From positions 3,296,978 through 3,360,977 of the forward strand of contig NZ_OU015584.1 in the NCBI RefSeq assembly GCF_907165195.1: 64,000 nt of DNA, written 5' to 3'. The DNA comes from Parvicella tangerina. Lineage in GTDB: Bacteria; Bacteroidota; Bacteroidia; Flavobacteriales_D; Parvicellaceae. A program made the translations under genes and the position numbers. Shown one piece after another: positions 9,890 to 18,969 of the stretch. The stretch's first letter is position 1. Every line of letters begins with the position of its first letter. Under the pieces are notes generated by a model, which ran no database searches, had not been told where the DNA came from, and saw only the letters and a program-made list of their open reading frames with translations.

Positions 9890-10372
9890 TTAGCAAGAAT
9901 AAAAAGGAGGCCCTCTTTGAGCGAAATCAAATTTATAGGCTTGACTTTCAAAACCAACAGGTGGTCCAGTGATACGAATCAAAGAAGTCAATATTTTTTG
10001 AATAATAAGCTCAGAATTACGAAAGACAGCGAAATCAGATGCTTGGTCATTATCTTGTTGAAATGATTTTTTAAACTGAACATTTTCGTGATTTACAAAA
10101 TATTCAGCATTAAATCCTGAACACTGATGATGAAAATCGCTCAACAAACACACTAAGTAATCCACCCATCCTTCATCATAATGATCTCCGTGTGCAATAT
10201 GATTGTCAAGATCAAGATCAGTGCTCCCAATAGCATGATCATGTTGATAGTGATGATTACTCTCGGCAAGGCCTTCACAGTGAATTTCACAATGAGGGGT
10301 TAACGAATGACTAAAGCCTAACAAATAAGCAAATAGTAAAGTGATTGATATGCCAGATTTAAGTGCCTTCAC
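9890..10372 (-). CDS. exported His/Cys-containing protein heading the metal operon
   Basis: A 160-residue protein with a signal peptide (about 1-23) followed by potential metal ligands: PHCEIHCEG, SNHHYQHDH, HIAHGDHYDEG, and LVCLLSDFHHQC. The C-terminus ends in RGPPFYSC. Similar small proteins precede czc-type pump genes in Bacteroidota, to my recollection. It is the first gene of the minus-strand run, about 100 bases upstream of the pump. A periplasmic metal-binding or sensing role is inferred, not shown. Confidence 0.65.
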   Translation of the reverse strand: MKALKSGISITLLFAYLLGFSHSLTPHCEIHCEGLAESNHHYQHDHAIGSTDLDLDNHIAHGDHYDEGWVDYLVCLLSDFHHQCSGFNAEYFVNHENVQFKKSFQQDNDQASDFAVFRNSELIIQKILTSLIRITGPPVGFESQAYKFDFAQRGPPFYSC

Positions 10373-10551
10373 TGAATCAAAGATATGATTTTTTTATTGA
10401 ACAGAGATTGAAATATTGAATGACACAGTACTAGTTTAAACAATTAATTTCAAGGATGTTAGAACTTTATTTCACCCAACATCATCCCAACTTGGCAAAA
10501 AACCAAAACAAACTGCCACAATTTTGCCCTGAACATTAAAAACAAAATGAT

Positions 10552-10857
10552 ATGGCAACAAGCATTATTACACCAGATGATCTCGAGCAGTTTAAATACG
10601 ATCTCTTGGAAGACATCAAACAACTCCTCGACAAAAAACAAGACAAAACGCTAGCGGTTAAAGAATCGGAATGGATCAAATCGCATCAAGTGCAAAGACT
10701 CTTAGGGATCTCTCCAGGCACTTTACAAAACCTCAGACTGAATGGCACCATTCCTTACTCAAAAGTAGGTGGCGTCCTCTTTTATAAAAAGACCGATATC
10801 CAGCACATTCTGGAGCAAAACATGAGAAACAGAGAAAATTCAATTACAAACCTTTAA
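10552..10857 (+). CDS. excisionase-like HTH DNA-binding protein
   Basis: A 101-residue protein with a helical N-terminal arm (about 1-40) and a MerR/excisionase-type helix-turn-helix (about 45-93: IKSHQVQRLLGISPGTLQNLRLNGTIPYSKVGGVLFYKKTDIQHIL). The family binds short DNA sites on mobile elements and acts in excision or gene control. The next gene is a paralogue with the same layout, so the pair may act together or come from a duplication. It is the first plus-strand gene after the metal operon. Confidence 0.8.
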   Translation: MATSIITPDDLEQFKYDLLEDIKQLLDKKQDKTLAVKESEWIKSHQVQRLLGISPGTLQNLRLNGTIPYSKVGGVLFYKKTDIQHILEQNMRNRENSITNL

Positions 10858-10868
10858 TACTTATAGCA

Positions 10869-11159
10869 ATGACAAATTCACAACAAATCAGAAAAATAGC
10901 AACAGAGATCAATCAATTGAAACTAGGTCTAAATACCCTAGCTGATAATTCTACCCACCTTAAACACCAATGGATGACTGGACTAGAAGTTGGCCATGCA
11001 CTTAACATGAGCGCAAAAACACTTCAGCGGTTAAGAAAGAGCGGTTCACTTCCCTTCAGTAGAGTAAATGGTAAAATCTATTACAAACGATCGGATGTAG
11101 ACCAAATGCTAGAAGACAATTACCAATTAAGAATGTGTTCATGCGGTTGTAAAAAGTAA
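10869..11159 (+). CDS. excisionase-like HTH DNA-binding protein (paralogue of the previous gene)
   Basis: A 96-residue protein with the same plan as its upstream neighbour: a helical arm, then WMTGLEVGHALNMSAKTLQRLRKSGSLPFSRVNGKIYYKRSDVDQML (HTH, about 38-84). It ends with a Cys motif (MCSCGCKK) that the neighbour lacks. Its stop overlaps the next start (TAATG), so it is translationally coupled to the replication-type gene downstream. Confidence 0.8.
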   Translation: MTNSQQIRKIATEINQLKLGLNTLADNSTHLKHQWMTGLEVGHALNMSAKTLQRLRKSGSLPFSRVNGKIYYKRSDVDQMLEDNYQLRMCSCGCKK

Positions 11160-11833
11160 TGAAGCAAAGCGTAAACTATATCAAGCACCTTGAAGGTTGG
11201 TCGGATAGGATCTGTCATGATGATCGGTTAACACCTCATCATGTCAGCTTGTATTACGCCTTGTTTCATCAATGGAATTTAGCCAAATTTCAAAACCCGA
11301 TTTCTATCTGTAGATCTGAGCTCATGCTGGGTAGTAAGATCGGATCTGCTAACACCTACACCAAATGCCTCAAGCAGCTAGACGAATGGGGGTATATTCA
11401 TTACCTTCCTTCGTTTAACCCCACTCGGGGATCTTTGGTCAACTTGTACAGTTTTGATAAAAGCAATAGTAAAGGTGCTGATAAGGGTAGTAATAAAGCT
11501 AGTGAAATAGCCGTGCGACCTTCATTAAACAATACAAACAATTTAAACCTTCAAACAACTAAAACGAATAAGACAAAAACTTCGTTTTCTCCCCCTTCTT
11601 TAGAAATGGTAAAAGCTTTTTTTATTGAAGTGGAATCTACTCAGGCTGAAGGTGAGAATTTCTACAATTACTTTGAGTCCAATGGTTGGCTGGTGGGAGG
11701 AAAAGCGAAAATGAAGAATTGGCAAGCTGCCGCAAAAAATTGGATCAAGCGCTCCGCAAAGTTTAACCCTTCCAGCACAACTCGAAAAAACGCATCTGTG
11801 AACGAAGATAAAGACTACTCAACACCGCTATAA
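11159..11833 (+). CDS. replication-type winged-helix protein (DnaD/phage replication organiser-like)
   Basis: A 224-residue protein. The N-terminal part (about 1-100) looks like a winged helix of phage or plasmid replication organisers (LTPHHVSLYYALFHQWN...SRSELMLGSKIGSANTYTKCLKQLDEWGYI). A polar linker rich in Asn, Thr and Lys follows, then a C-terminal motif (FYNYFESNGWLVGGKAKMKNW...AAKNWIKR) seen in DnaT/DnaD-like proteins that pair with helicase loaders. The next gene is a DnaC-like ATPase, which supports this reading. In the cell it would help load the replicative helicase on a mobile element. Confidence 0.65.
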   Translation: MKQSVNYIKHLEGWSDRICHDDRLTPHHVSLYYALFHQWNLAKFQNPISICRSELMLGSKIGSANTYTKCLKQLDEWGYIHYLPSFNPTRGSLVNLYSFDKSNSKGADKGSNKASEIAVRPSLNNTNNLNLQTTKTNKTKTSFSPPSLEMVKAFFIEVESTQAEGENFYNYFESNGWLVGGKAKMKNWQAAAKNWIKRSAKFNPSSTTRKNASVNEDKDYSTPL

Positions 11834-11886
11834 TTACTTCACCCTTCCTAAGGGGATTGGGGGGGGAGGACCAAACAAACAACACC

Positions 11887-12522
11887 ATGAACAACCCAAC
11901 ACTTTGTCCATACGAGCTAAAAAACAACTACCGCATATATGACTTCAAGAAGTCATGGAGGTTTCTCGAGCAGCTGGGCAAAAATCAGTTTGGTCCTAAA
12001 TTCAAATTAGATCCAGCTGATCGCAAGATCATTTACCAGCTCTTGATCTATTTTATTAGAGATGAAGAAAACTGTAAAAAACACCACCTCGATTTGGACA
12101 AAGGAATTCTCCTCAACGGTCCGGTAGGATGTGGCAAAACTTCTTTGATGCAACTCATGCGTCACTTTGCTTTACCTAAACATTACGTGGTCAAATCAAC
12201 TCGTGAAATTGCCGCTCAGTTCAATATTGAGGGGTACTCGGTTATTCAACGCTTCGGACGTTCACACCAAGCCATTTTCTGTTTTGATGATCTCGGAGTT
12301 GAAAGTAACATGAAATACTATGGTACCGAGTGCAACACCATCTCTGAAATTCTGCTCCAGCGTTATGATCTTTTTATTGCACATGGCACGGTTACGCATG
12401 CTACTACAAATCTGAATGCACAGGAATTGGAAAAGCTTTATGGTAATCGGGTAAGGTCTAGGATGAGGGAGATGTTTAATTTGATATCGTTTGATAAAGG
12501 AGTTATTGACAAGCGGAGATAA
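11887..12522 (+). CDS. DnaC/IstB-like AAA+ ATPase (helicase loader)
   Basis: A 211-residue ATPase with Walker A GPVGCGKTS, Walker B IFCFDDLG and a sensor region (THATTNLNAQELEKLYGNRVRSRMREM) typical of DnaC/IstB loaders. I chose ATG 11887; starting 30 bases earlier would read through a G-rich, repeat-like leader (including eight consecutive G at 11859-11866), which is unlikely to be coding. Together with the winged-helix gene upstream it forms a two-gene replication module of a plasmid or integrative element, although no transposase, relaxase or integrase is present. Confidence 0.8.
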   Translation: MNNPTLCPYELKNNYRIYDFKKSWRFLEQLGKNQFGPKFKLDPADRKIIYQLLIYFIRDEENCKKHHLDLDKGILLNGPVGCGKTSLMQLMRHFALPKHYVVKSTREIAAQFNIEGYSVIQRFGRSHQAIFCFDDLGVESNMKYYGTECNTISEILLQRYDLFIAHGTVTHATTNLNAQELEKLYGNRVRSRMREMFNLISFDKGVIDKRR

Positions 12523-12590
12523 ACTACACTAAAATTCAGGGTGTTTTCTAAATGAAATACATATATTCATGGCTTTCAACTCATTTTACA

Positions 12591-12785
12591 ATGAATAGAA
12601 TCAAAGAAGTACTTGAAGAGAAAGGAATCAAACAAGTTTGGTTAGCTGAGAAGCTTGGCAAAAGTTACAACATTGTCAATGGCTATGCTCAAAACAGAAG
12701 CCAACCAAGCCTGGAAGATTTAACCAAAATTGCAGATATCTTGGATGAAGATGTCAGGGATCTAATAAAAAGTAATAAATCATGA
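12591..12785 (+). CDS. XRE-family regulator of the restriction operon
   Basis: A 64-residue helix-turn-helix protein (MNRIKEVLEEKGIKQVWLAE, then KLGKSYNIVNGYAQNRSQPS). A start at 12552 would add 13 residues before the domain; I prefer the Met at 12591. Its stop overlaps the hsdR start (ATGA), so it is the first gene of the restriction-modification operon. It is probably a controller that delays or balances expression, as C proteins do in other restriction systems. Confidence 0.75.
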   Translation: MNRIKEVLEEKGIKQVWLAEKLGKSYNIVNGYAQNRSQPSLEDLTKIADILDEDVRDLIKSNKS

Positions 12786-15232
12786 ATAAAAAAGATTTAT
12801 CAGAAGCTGACATTAAGGCCAAATACATTACGCCAAGTATACTCAAATCAGGTTGGGATGAGTACACGCAAATCGGGAGAGAGATTTACTTTACGGATGG
12901 GCGTATTTATGTGAAAGGTAAAATGACTAGAAGGGGCAAGCGTAAATTTGCCGACTACATCCTGTTTTATAAACCTAACGTTCCAATAGCTATAATTGAA
13001 GCGAAAACAAATTCTCATACTTTAAGAAGCGGAATTCAGCAGGCACTAGGTTATGCAAATACCTTGGATATTCCTTTTGTTTTTAGTAGTAATGGTGATG
13101 GTTTTCATTTCCATGATAAAACGGCTACAGATGGTCAAATTGAAAAAGAACTTAGTTTAGAAGAATTCCCTAGCCCAGCAGAATTATGGACAAAATATAA
13201 AAAGTACAAGGGAATAGAAACTGAAGAGCAAGAAGAGATTGTTACTCAAGAATATTTCTCCGATAATTCAGGTAGAACTCCACGTTATTATCAGCAAATA
13301 GCGATTAACCGAACAGTTGAAGCGGTTGCAAAAGGTCAAGAAAGAATATTGTTAGTCATGGCCACAGGAACAGGAAAGACCTACACAGCTTTTCAAATCG
13401 CTCACAGGTTGTTCAAATCAAAAGCCAAACGAAAAATATTATTCCTGGCAGATAGAACTGCTCTAGTTGATCAAACATTGAGAGGTGATTTCAGACACTT
13501 CAAGGATGCAATGACAGTGATCAAAAAGAAGGTTGTTCAGCAAGATGGTAAGGATGTTTTGGTTTCTAACAAAAAAAGGGGAATTGATACAGCAGATAAG
13601 GCGTTCGATATATTCTTGGGTTTGTACCAAGGCTTGAGTAATTCGGATCCAGAAGTTCCAGATGCATTTAAAGATTTTAGTCCTGACTTTTTCGATTTAA
13701 TAATTGTTGATGAATGTCATAGGGGTAGCGCAAAAGAAGATAGTAAATGGCGTGAAATTTTGAATTACTTCCAATCTGCGACACACATTGGTTTAACTGC
13801 TACTCCTAAAGAAACGAAAGAGGTATCCAACATAGAATATTTTGGGGACCCAATTTATACTTACTCCCTAAAGCAAGGTATTGATGATGGTTTCTTAGCT
13901 CCTTATAAAGTGGTGAAGGTCACTTTAGATATAGACGCAGAGGGCTGGCGTCCTCCAAAAGGGTTTCTTGATAAAAAAGGAAATCCGGTAGAAGATAGAA
14001 TCTATAATAGAACTGATTTTGATAAAAACATAGTTGTTGAAGAACGTAGAAAAATAGTGGCCGCCAAGATTACTGAGTTCTTGAAAGGATATGATCGTTA
14101 TGCTAAATCGATTGTATTCTGTATTGATATAGAGCATGCTGAAGGAATGCGCACAGCCTTGGTAAATGCAAATCCAGACTTGTACCAGGAGAATAATAAA
14201 TACATCATGCAAATTACTGGTGATAATGAAGAGGGAAAAAGGCAGCTAGATAACTTCATTTCGCCAAGTGAAAGATATCCAGTAATCGCAACTACATCAA
14301 AATTAATGACAACTGGTGTTGATGCGCAAACCTGTAAGCTCATTATCCTAGATAGTAATATTGGTTCAAAAACTGAATTCAAGCAAATTATTGGTAGAGG
14401 TACAAGGTTAAATGAGGAGCATGGTAAAACCTATTTTACAATCATGGATTTCCGCAATGCAACTGATCATTTTGCCGACCCTGAATTTGATGGTGATCCT
14501 GAAATGATAAAGGAAACAGTTGAGGATGAAGATTTATCAGAGGTTGATGATATCGCACCAGAAGATCCAATTATTGATGAAATTGATGGTGATGAAATTG
14601 ATTTTCCAGATGAACCAGAGGATTATCCAGAAATTAAGGGAGGTGGTATCATTATAGAAGATGGTCCAATTGAAAAAATTAGAGTTGACGGAGTGAGTGT
14701 ATCTGTCATGGGAGAAAGTGTACAATATCTGGATAATGATGGTAAATTGATAATTGAATCCTTCAGTGATTACACTAAGAAAAGCGTGAATAACCAATAC
14801 CGCACGTTAGACGAGTTCCTCAACAGATGGAATAATGAAAATAAGAAAGCAGTGATAGTTCAAGAGTTGGAAGAACAGGGAGTGTTTTTTGATGAGCTAA
14901 AAGAAAAAGTTGGAAAGGAATACGACCCATTCGATTTGATATGTCACATTGTATATGATGCTAAACCATTAACACGAAAAGAGAGAGCTGAAAATGTGAA
15001 GAAGCGTAATTATTTCACAAAATATGGAGAGCAAGCGCAAAAGGTATTAGAAAGTTTATTGGATAAATATGCAAATGATGGCCTAGTGACCATTGAAAGC
15101 ACTGAGGTTTTAAAGCTGGATCCATTGAATAAACTCGGCACTCCACTTGAACTAGTTAAAGCTTTTGGAGGCAAACCACAATACTTGAGTGCATTGAAAG
15201 AACTAGAACAAGAATTATATAAGATAGCTTGA
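12782..15232 (+). CDS. hsdR: type I restriction enzyme R subunit
   Basis: An 816-residue motor-nuclease. The N-terminal PD-(D/E)XK nuclease shows Asp58 (KFADYILF) and Glu73-x-Lys75 (IIEAK). The helicase follows with Walker A MATGTGKT (193-200), DECH (310-313), TATPK (about 339) and the QIIGRGTR motif VI. An acidic linker (EDEDLSEVDDIAPEDP) precedes the C-terminal part, which would contact the methylase. It cuts unmodified DNA after translocation together with HsdM and HsdS. It overlaps both neighbours. Confidence 0.93.
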   Translation: MNKKDLSEADIKAKYITPSILKSGWDEYTQIGREIYFTDGRIYVKGKMTRRGKRKFADYILFYKPNVPIAIIEAKTNSHTLRSGIQQALGYANTLDIPFVFSSNGDGFHFHDKTATDGQIEKELSLEEFPSPAELWTKYKKYKGIETEEQEEIVTQEYFSDNSGRTPRYYQQIAINRTVEAVAKGQERILLVMATGTGKTYTAFQIAHRLFKSKAKRKILFLADRTALVDQTLRGDFRHFKDAMTVIKKKVVQQDGKDVLVSNKKRGIDTADKAFDIFLGLYQGLSNSDPEVPDAFKDFSPDFFDLIIVDECHRGSAKEDSKWREILNYFQSATHIGLTATPKETKEVSNIEYFGDPIYTYSLKQGIDDGFLAPYKVVKVTLDIDAEGWRPPKGFLDKKGNPVEDRIYNRTDFDKNIVVEERRKIVAAKITEFLKGYDRYAKSIVFCIDIEHAEGMRTALVNANPDLYQENNKYIMQITGDNEEGKRQLDNFISPSERYPVIATTSKLMTTGVDAQTCKLIILDSNIGSKTEFKQIIGRGTRLNEEHGKTYFTIMDFRNATDHFADPEFDGDPEMIKETVEDEDLSEVDDIAPEDPIIDEIDGDEIDFPDEPEDYPEIKGGGIIIEDGPIEKIRVDGVSVSVMGESVQYLDNDGKLIIESFSDYTKKSVNNQYRTLDEFLNRWNNENKKAVIVQELEEQGVFFDELKEKVGKEYDPFDLICHIVYDAKPLTRKERAENVKKRNYFTKYGEQAQKVLESLLDKYANDGLVTIESTEVLKLDPLNKLGTPLELVKAFGGKPQYLSALKELEQELYKIA

Positions 15233-16167
15233 TGGATTTAGGACAGATAGAAAAAGTAGACCTGAGAAAGGCATGGAAACATGAGGCATTGAATTTTACA
15301 AAATGGCTCGCAAAAGAAGAGAATATTGTTATTCTCGCAGACGAGTTAGACATTGAAATTGAAAATGTAAAACCAGAGGAATCCGCAGGAAGGTATTCTG
15401 TAGATATACTAGCTGATGATCTCAATACCAGACGAAAAATAATAATTGAGAATCAACTAGAAGCGACTGATCACAAGCATTTAGGTCAGCTTCTAACTTA
15501 CGCTTCAGCACATGATGCAAGTATAATAATATGGGTTGTCAAGGATTACACGGAAGAGCACAAACAAGCAATTGACTGGTTTAACAAGCACATGCCAGAA
15601 GAAATTAGTTTTTTCTTAGTTCAAATTGAACTTTGGAAAATTGGCAACTCTCTTCCAGCCCCGAAATTCAATATCATATCTCAACCCAACAATTGGGCGA
15701 AAACCATCAAAAAGGCAGCTTCTCAGGAAAAAGGAAATCCATCTGAACTTAAACTGCTACAACAAAGGTTTTGGGGCGAAATGAAAGACTATTTGAATAA
15801 TAGTGAGAATTCATATAACATTTCCTTTGGTCGAACTCCTCGTCCACAGCATTGGTATGATGTCTCTATAGGAACAGCAAAGGCAAATATCTCTTTTTCT
15901 TTTAACTCTAAACAATCTTTGATTAGTTGCGAACTATACATCAAAAATGATGCTCAAATATTTGATAGAATTATTAAAGATGAAGCTAAAATAAAATCTG
16001 TTTTAGGAGATGACTTACAATTCCTTGAACTACCAGACAAAGCTGCATTTAGAATCATTAGATCCCTTGCTTGTGATCCATTTGATGAAAACAAATGGCC
16101 TCAATATTTTGAATGGCTAATTACAAACGGAGAAAAATTTCAAAAAACATTTAAAAAATATTTTTAA
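15232..16167 (+). CDS. DUF4268 protein inserted in the type I R-M operon
   Basis: A 311-residue protein. The N-terminal half has a nuclease-like core (SVDILADDLNTRRKIIIEN, then QLEATDHKHLGQLLTY) with Asp58 and Glu73-Asn-Gln75, an ENQ variant of the PD-(D/E)XK active site; the C-terminal half matches DUF4268 (about 170-305, beginning near KLLQQRFWGEMKDYL). It overlaps the hsdR stop (TGATG) and the hsdM start (TAATG), so it is made with them. I use ATG 15232; the TTG at 15229 is unlikely. Such genes recur next to restriction systems. The function is unknown: a DNA-end binding or extra nuclease subunit is possible. Confidence 0.8.
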   Translation: MDLGQIEKVDLRKAWKHEALNFTKWLAKEENIVILADELDIEIENVKPEESAGRYSVDILADDLNTRRKIIIENQLEATDHKHLGQLLTYASAHDASIIIWVVKDYTEEHKQAIDWFNKHMPEEISFFLVQIELWKIGNSLPAPKFNIISQPNNWAKTIKKAASQEKGNPSELKLLQQRFWGEMKDYLNNSENSYNISFGRTPRPQHWYDVSIGTAKANISFSFNSKQSLISCELYIKNDAQIFDRIIKDEAKIKSVLGDDLQFLELPDKAAFRIIRSLACDPFDENKWPQYFEWLITNGEKFQKTFKKYF

Positions 16168-17603
16168 TGGCAAACGTAGGAGCTGTAATAAGTAGTATTA
16201 GAAACATCATGAGACAAGACAGAGGTATCTCTGGAGACGCTCAAAGATTAGAGCAATTAGGATGGATGCTCTTTTTGAAAATCATTGATGATAAAGACCA
16301 AGAATTAGAAATTACCAAGGATGATTATGAGTCTGTTATTCCAGAGAAATTTCAATGGCGAAATTGGGCAGCAGATACAGAGGGAATTACTGGTGATGAA
16401 TTACTAGAGTTTATTGACAGCAATGCAGAAGGTAATAGAGGATTGTTTGCTACACTCAGAAACTTATCAAGCAACACCAACCCGAAAAGGGCAGCCATTG
16501 TAAAAGAGGTTTTTGAAGGGTCAAATAACTTCATGAAGTCAGGATACGAAATGCGTAAGGTCATCAACAAGCTGAATGAGATTGACTTTAATAGCTCAAA
16601 GGATAAACAAGTATTTGGAGATATCTATGAAAGTATTTTAGTTGAATTAAGAGATGCTGGAAATAAAGGAGAATACTACACACCAAGAGCGGTCACACAA
16701 TTGATGACTAAAATGACCAATCCTAAATTAGGTGAAAAGGTATTGGATCCTGCTGCAGGTACAGGTGGTTTCTTAACAGAAGCTATAGATCACATTCGTT
16801 CTGAGTATGTCCATACGGTTGATGATGAACATATCTTACAGAATAGCATTACTGGCTGGGAGTTAAAACCAGTAGCTTACGTCTTGGGACTGACAAACCT
16901 GATTCTTCATGAAATTGATATACCAGAATACATCTATCGTGATAGTCTGAAAGTTGAGTACAATGGGATTAAAGCAAAAGATAAAGTAGATGTTATTCTG
17001 GCAAATCCGCCATTTGGAGCAAGTATTGCTGATGGTGTAGAAACTAACTTTCCTTCAAGTTATAGATGTAAAGAATCTGCCGATTTATTTGTAATTCTAA
17101 TGCTTCAATTATTAAAGCCTAATGGTAGGTGTGCTATAGTTTTACCAGATGGATCAATTACAGGTGATGGTGTTAAAGCTAGAATACGTGAAAAACTATT
17201 AACAGATTGTAATCTTCATACCATTATCAGATTACCTCAAAGCACCTTTTTTCCTGCAACAGTTAGCACTAACCTTTTGTTTTTTGAAAAGGGTAGCCCA
17301 ACTAAAGAAATTTGGTATTATGAGCACAAATTACCTGAAGGTCAAAAGTCCTATTCAAAAACTAAGCCTATTCAGTTTAACGAATTTCAACCAATAGTAG
17401 ATTGGTGGGATAATCGGGTTGAAAATGATCAAGCATGGAAAGTAAAGGTTGAAGACTTAAAAGATTGGGATTTAGATATTAAAAACCCTGTTCAAGAGGA
17501 AGAAGAAAAAATGCCTTCATCAAATGAGCTTTTGGAAAAATTAAATAAATCATTCGAAAAAAGCCAAGGTATTATTAAAGAGATAAAGCAATTAGTGGGG
17601 TAA
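16167..17603 (+). CDS. hsdM: type I R-M system DNA methyltransferase M subunit
   Basis: A 478-residue N6-adenine methyltransferase. Residues 1-135 are the helical HsdM N-terminal domain; then FGDIYESILVE...GEYYTPRAVTQLM leads to the SAM-binding motif DPAAGTGGF (194-202) and the catalytic NPPFG (280-284). The C-terminal coiled tail (EEEEKMPSSNELLEKLNKSFEKS) would contact HsdS. With HsdS it marks host DNA and, with HsdR, restricts foreign DNA. Start and stop overlap the flanking genes by one base each. Confidence 0.95.
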   Translation: MANVGAVISSIRNIMRQDRGISGDAQRLEQLGWMLFLKIIDDKDQELEITKDDYESVIPEKFQWRNWAADTEGITGDELLEFIDSNAEGNRGLFATLRNLSSNTNPKRAAIVKEVFEGSNNFMKSGYEMRKVINKLNEIDFNSSKDKQVFGDIYESILVELRDAGNKGEYYTPRAVTQLMTKMTNPKLGEKVLDPAAGTGGFLTEAIDHIRSEYVHTVDDEHILQNSITGWELKPVAYVLGLTNLILHEIDIPEYIYRDSLKVEYNGIKAKDKVDVILANPPFGASIADGVETNFPSSYRCKESADLFVILMLQLLKPNGRCAIVLPDGSITGDGVKARIREKLLTDCNLHTIIRLPQSTFFPATVSTNLLFFEKGSPTKEIWYYEHKLPEGQKSYSKTKPIQFNEFQPIVDWWDNRVENDQAWKVKVEDLKDWDLDIKNPVQEEEEKMPSSNELLEKLNKSFEKSQGIIKEIKQLVG

Positions 17604-18969
17604 TGAAGTACAAAAATCTTGAGGAATACATAGAAAAATGGCATGTCTCAAAAGTTGATTGGGACGGTCAAGAGGAATTACAAGTGTTAGGCGTATCTAA
17701 TGTTGAAGGAATAACAACTACCACGCATAAAAAGTCAAAAGATTTATCAAAATATTTGGTTATTGAGCCTGGTTGTTTTGCTTATAATCCATATCGTATT
17801 AATGTGGGTTCTATAGGCTTAACTCCTGCCAATGTTTATGGTTTAGTCAGTCCTGCGTATACAGTTTTTAAGGTTAAAAAGAATAAGGTTTTACCTGAAT
17901 TGTTGCTAGATTTTTTGAAATCCTTTGATGGTCTTCAACAAATAAACAAGTATGCAAGAGGAACAGTAAGAAAAGCGCTGAGGTATGAAGATCTTTGCAA
18001 AATAAATGTGTCTTTTCCATCTTTTAAAGAGCAACTAAGAATTCTTGATCATAAAAAGGAAGTAGAAGAAAAAAGCATACAATTAAATAATGAAATTGAA
18101 CAGCAATGGAATGATATTGGCCAGTTAAAACAATCAATCCTCCAAGAAGCCATACAAGGTAAACTCACCCAAGAATGGCGAGAGCAAAACCCAAATGCAG
18201 AACCTGCAAGCGAATTATTAAAAAGAATCAAAGCAGAAAAAGCGCGACTAATAAAAGACAAGAAAATCAAAAAAGAAAAGCCTCTTCCTCCAATTATTGA
18301 TGAAGAGATTCCTTTTGATTTACCAAGAAATTGGGAGTGGTGTAAGTTGGGAGAGATGTATGAAATTGTTCGTGGTTCCTCTCCTCGTCCAAAAGGCGAT
18401 CCCAGATATTGGTCAAACGGAAGAACTTCGTTTCACTGGATAACAATCGCTGACTTCAAACCCTTCACTGAGAATGGTTGTTTAATCGATACTAAAGGAT
18501 TTTTAACTGAAGAAGGTAGTAAACATAGCCGAAAGGTGGGTCCTTCAGATATTATCATAGCCTGCAGTGGTGTTGGAAGTGTCGGTAAATCTGTAAAATT
18601 AGGAATAGAAGGATATATATATATGATGGTTTGCTTGGGATTAGAAATATAAGTTCCGAAACCTTGAAAGAGTATTTATCCTTATTTATCAAAAACAAAG
18701 AAATTGAAATCTATTCTGTAGCAACTGGTGCAAACTGGTTGAACATAAATACGGATTTACTTAAAAACTATATAGTTCCGGTTCCGCCTATTGATGAGCA
18801 AAAAATAATGGTAAAAAAAGTTTATCAGTTAATGAATAAATGCCAACTTATAGAGCAAGAAGTTGAAAAGAATGAGCAATATACAAATCAGCTCATACAA
18901 GCAGTTTTAAAAGAGGCTTTTTCCTCAGAAAAAGAGGAGGTTAATGACTCTAAAAATGTTGAAGTATGA
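17603..18969 (+). CDS. hsdS: type I R-M specificity subunit, frame broken at a TA tract
   Basis: The specificity subunit chooses the DNA site through two target-recognition domains (TRD1 about 1-150, TRD2 about 240-400) joined by conserved helices (WNDIGQLKQSILQEAIQGKLTQEW). The frame from 17603 stops at 18652 after 349 residues, and the rest of TRD2 and the C-terminal helix are in another frame up to 18969. The shift falls in an (AT)6 tract at 18613-18624. With five units the sequence reads EGYIYDGLLGIRNISSETL, a normal HsdS, 454 residues in all. As read, the protein lacks half of TRD2 and its last helix, so it would have altered specificity or none. Confidence 0.88.
18613..18624. repeat. 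(AT)6 tract inside hsdS
   Basis: Six AT units within the second target-recognition domain. Six units send translation to a stop at 18652; five (or eight) restore the full-length specificity subunit. The tract length and the size of the frame error match those in the metal-efflux adaptor gene at 5385. Confidence 0.85.
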
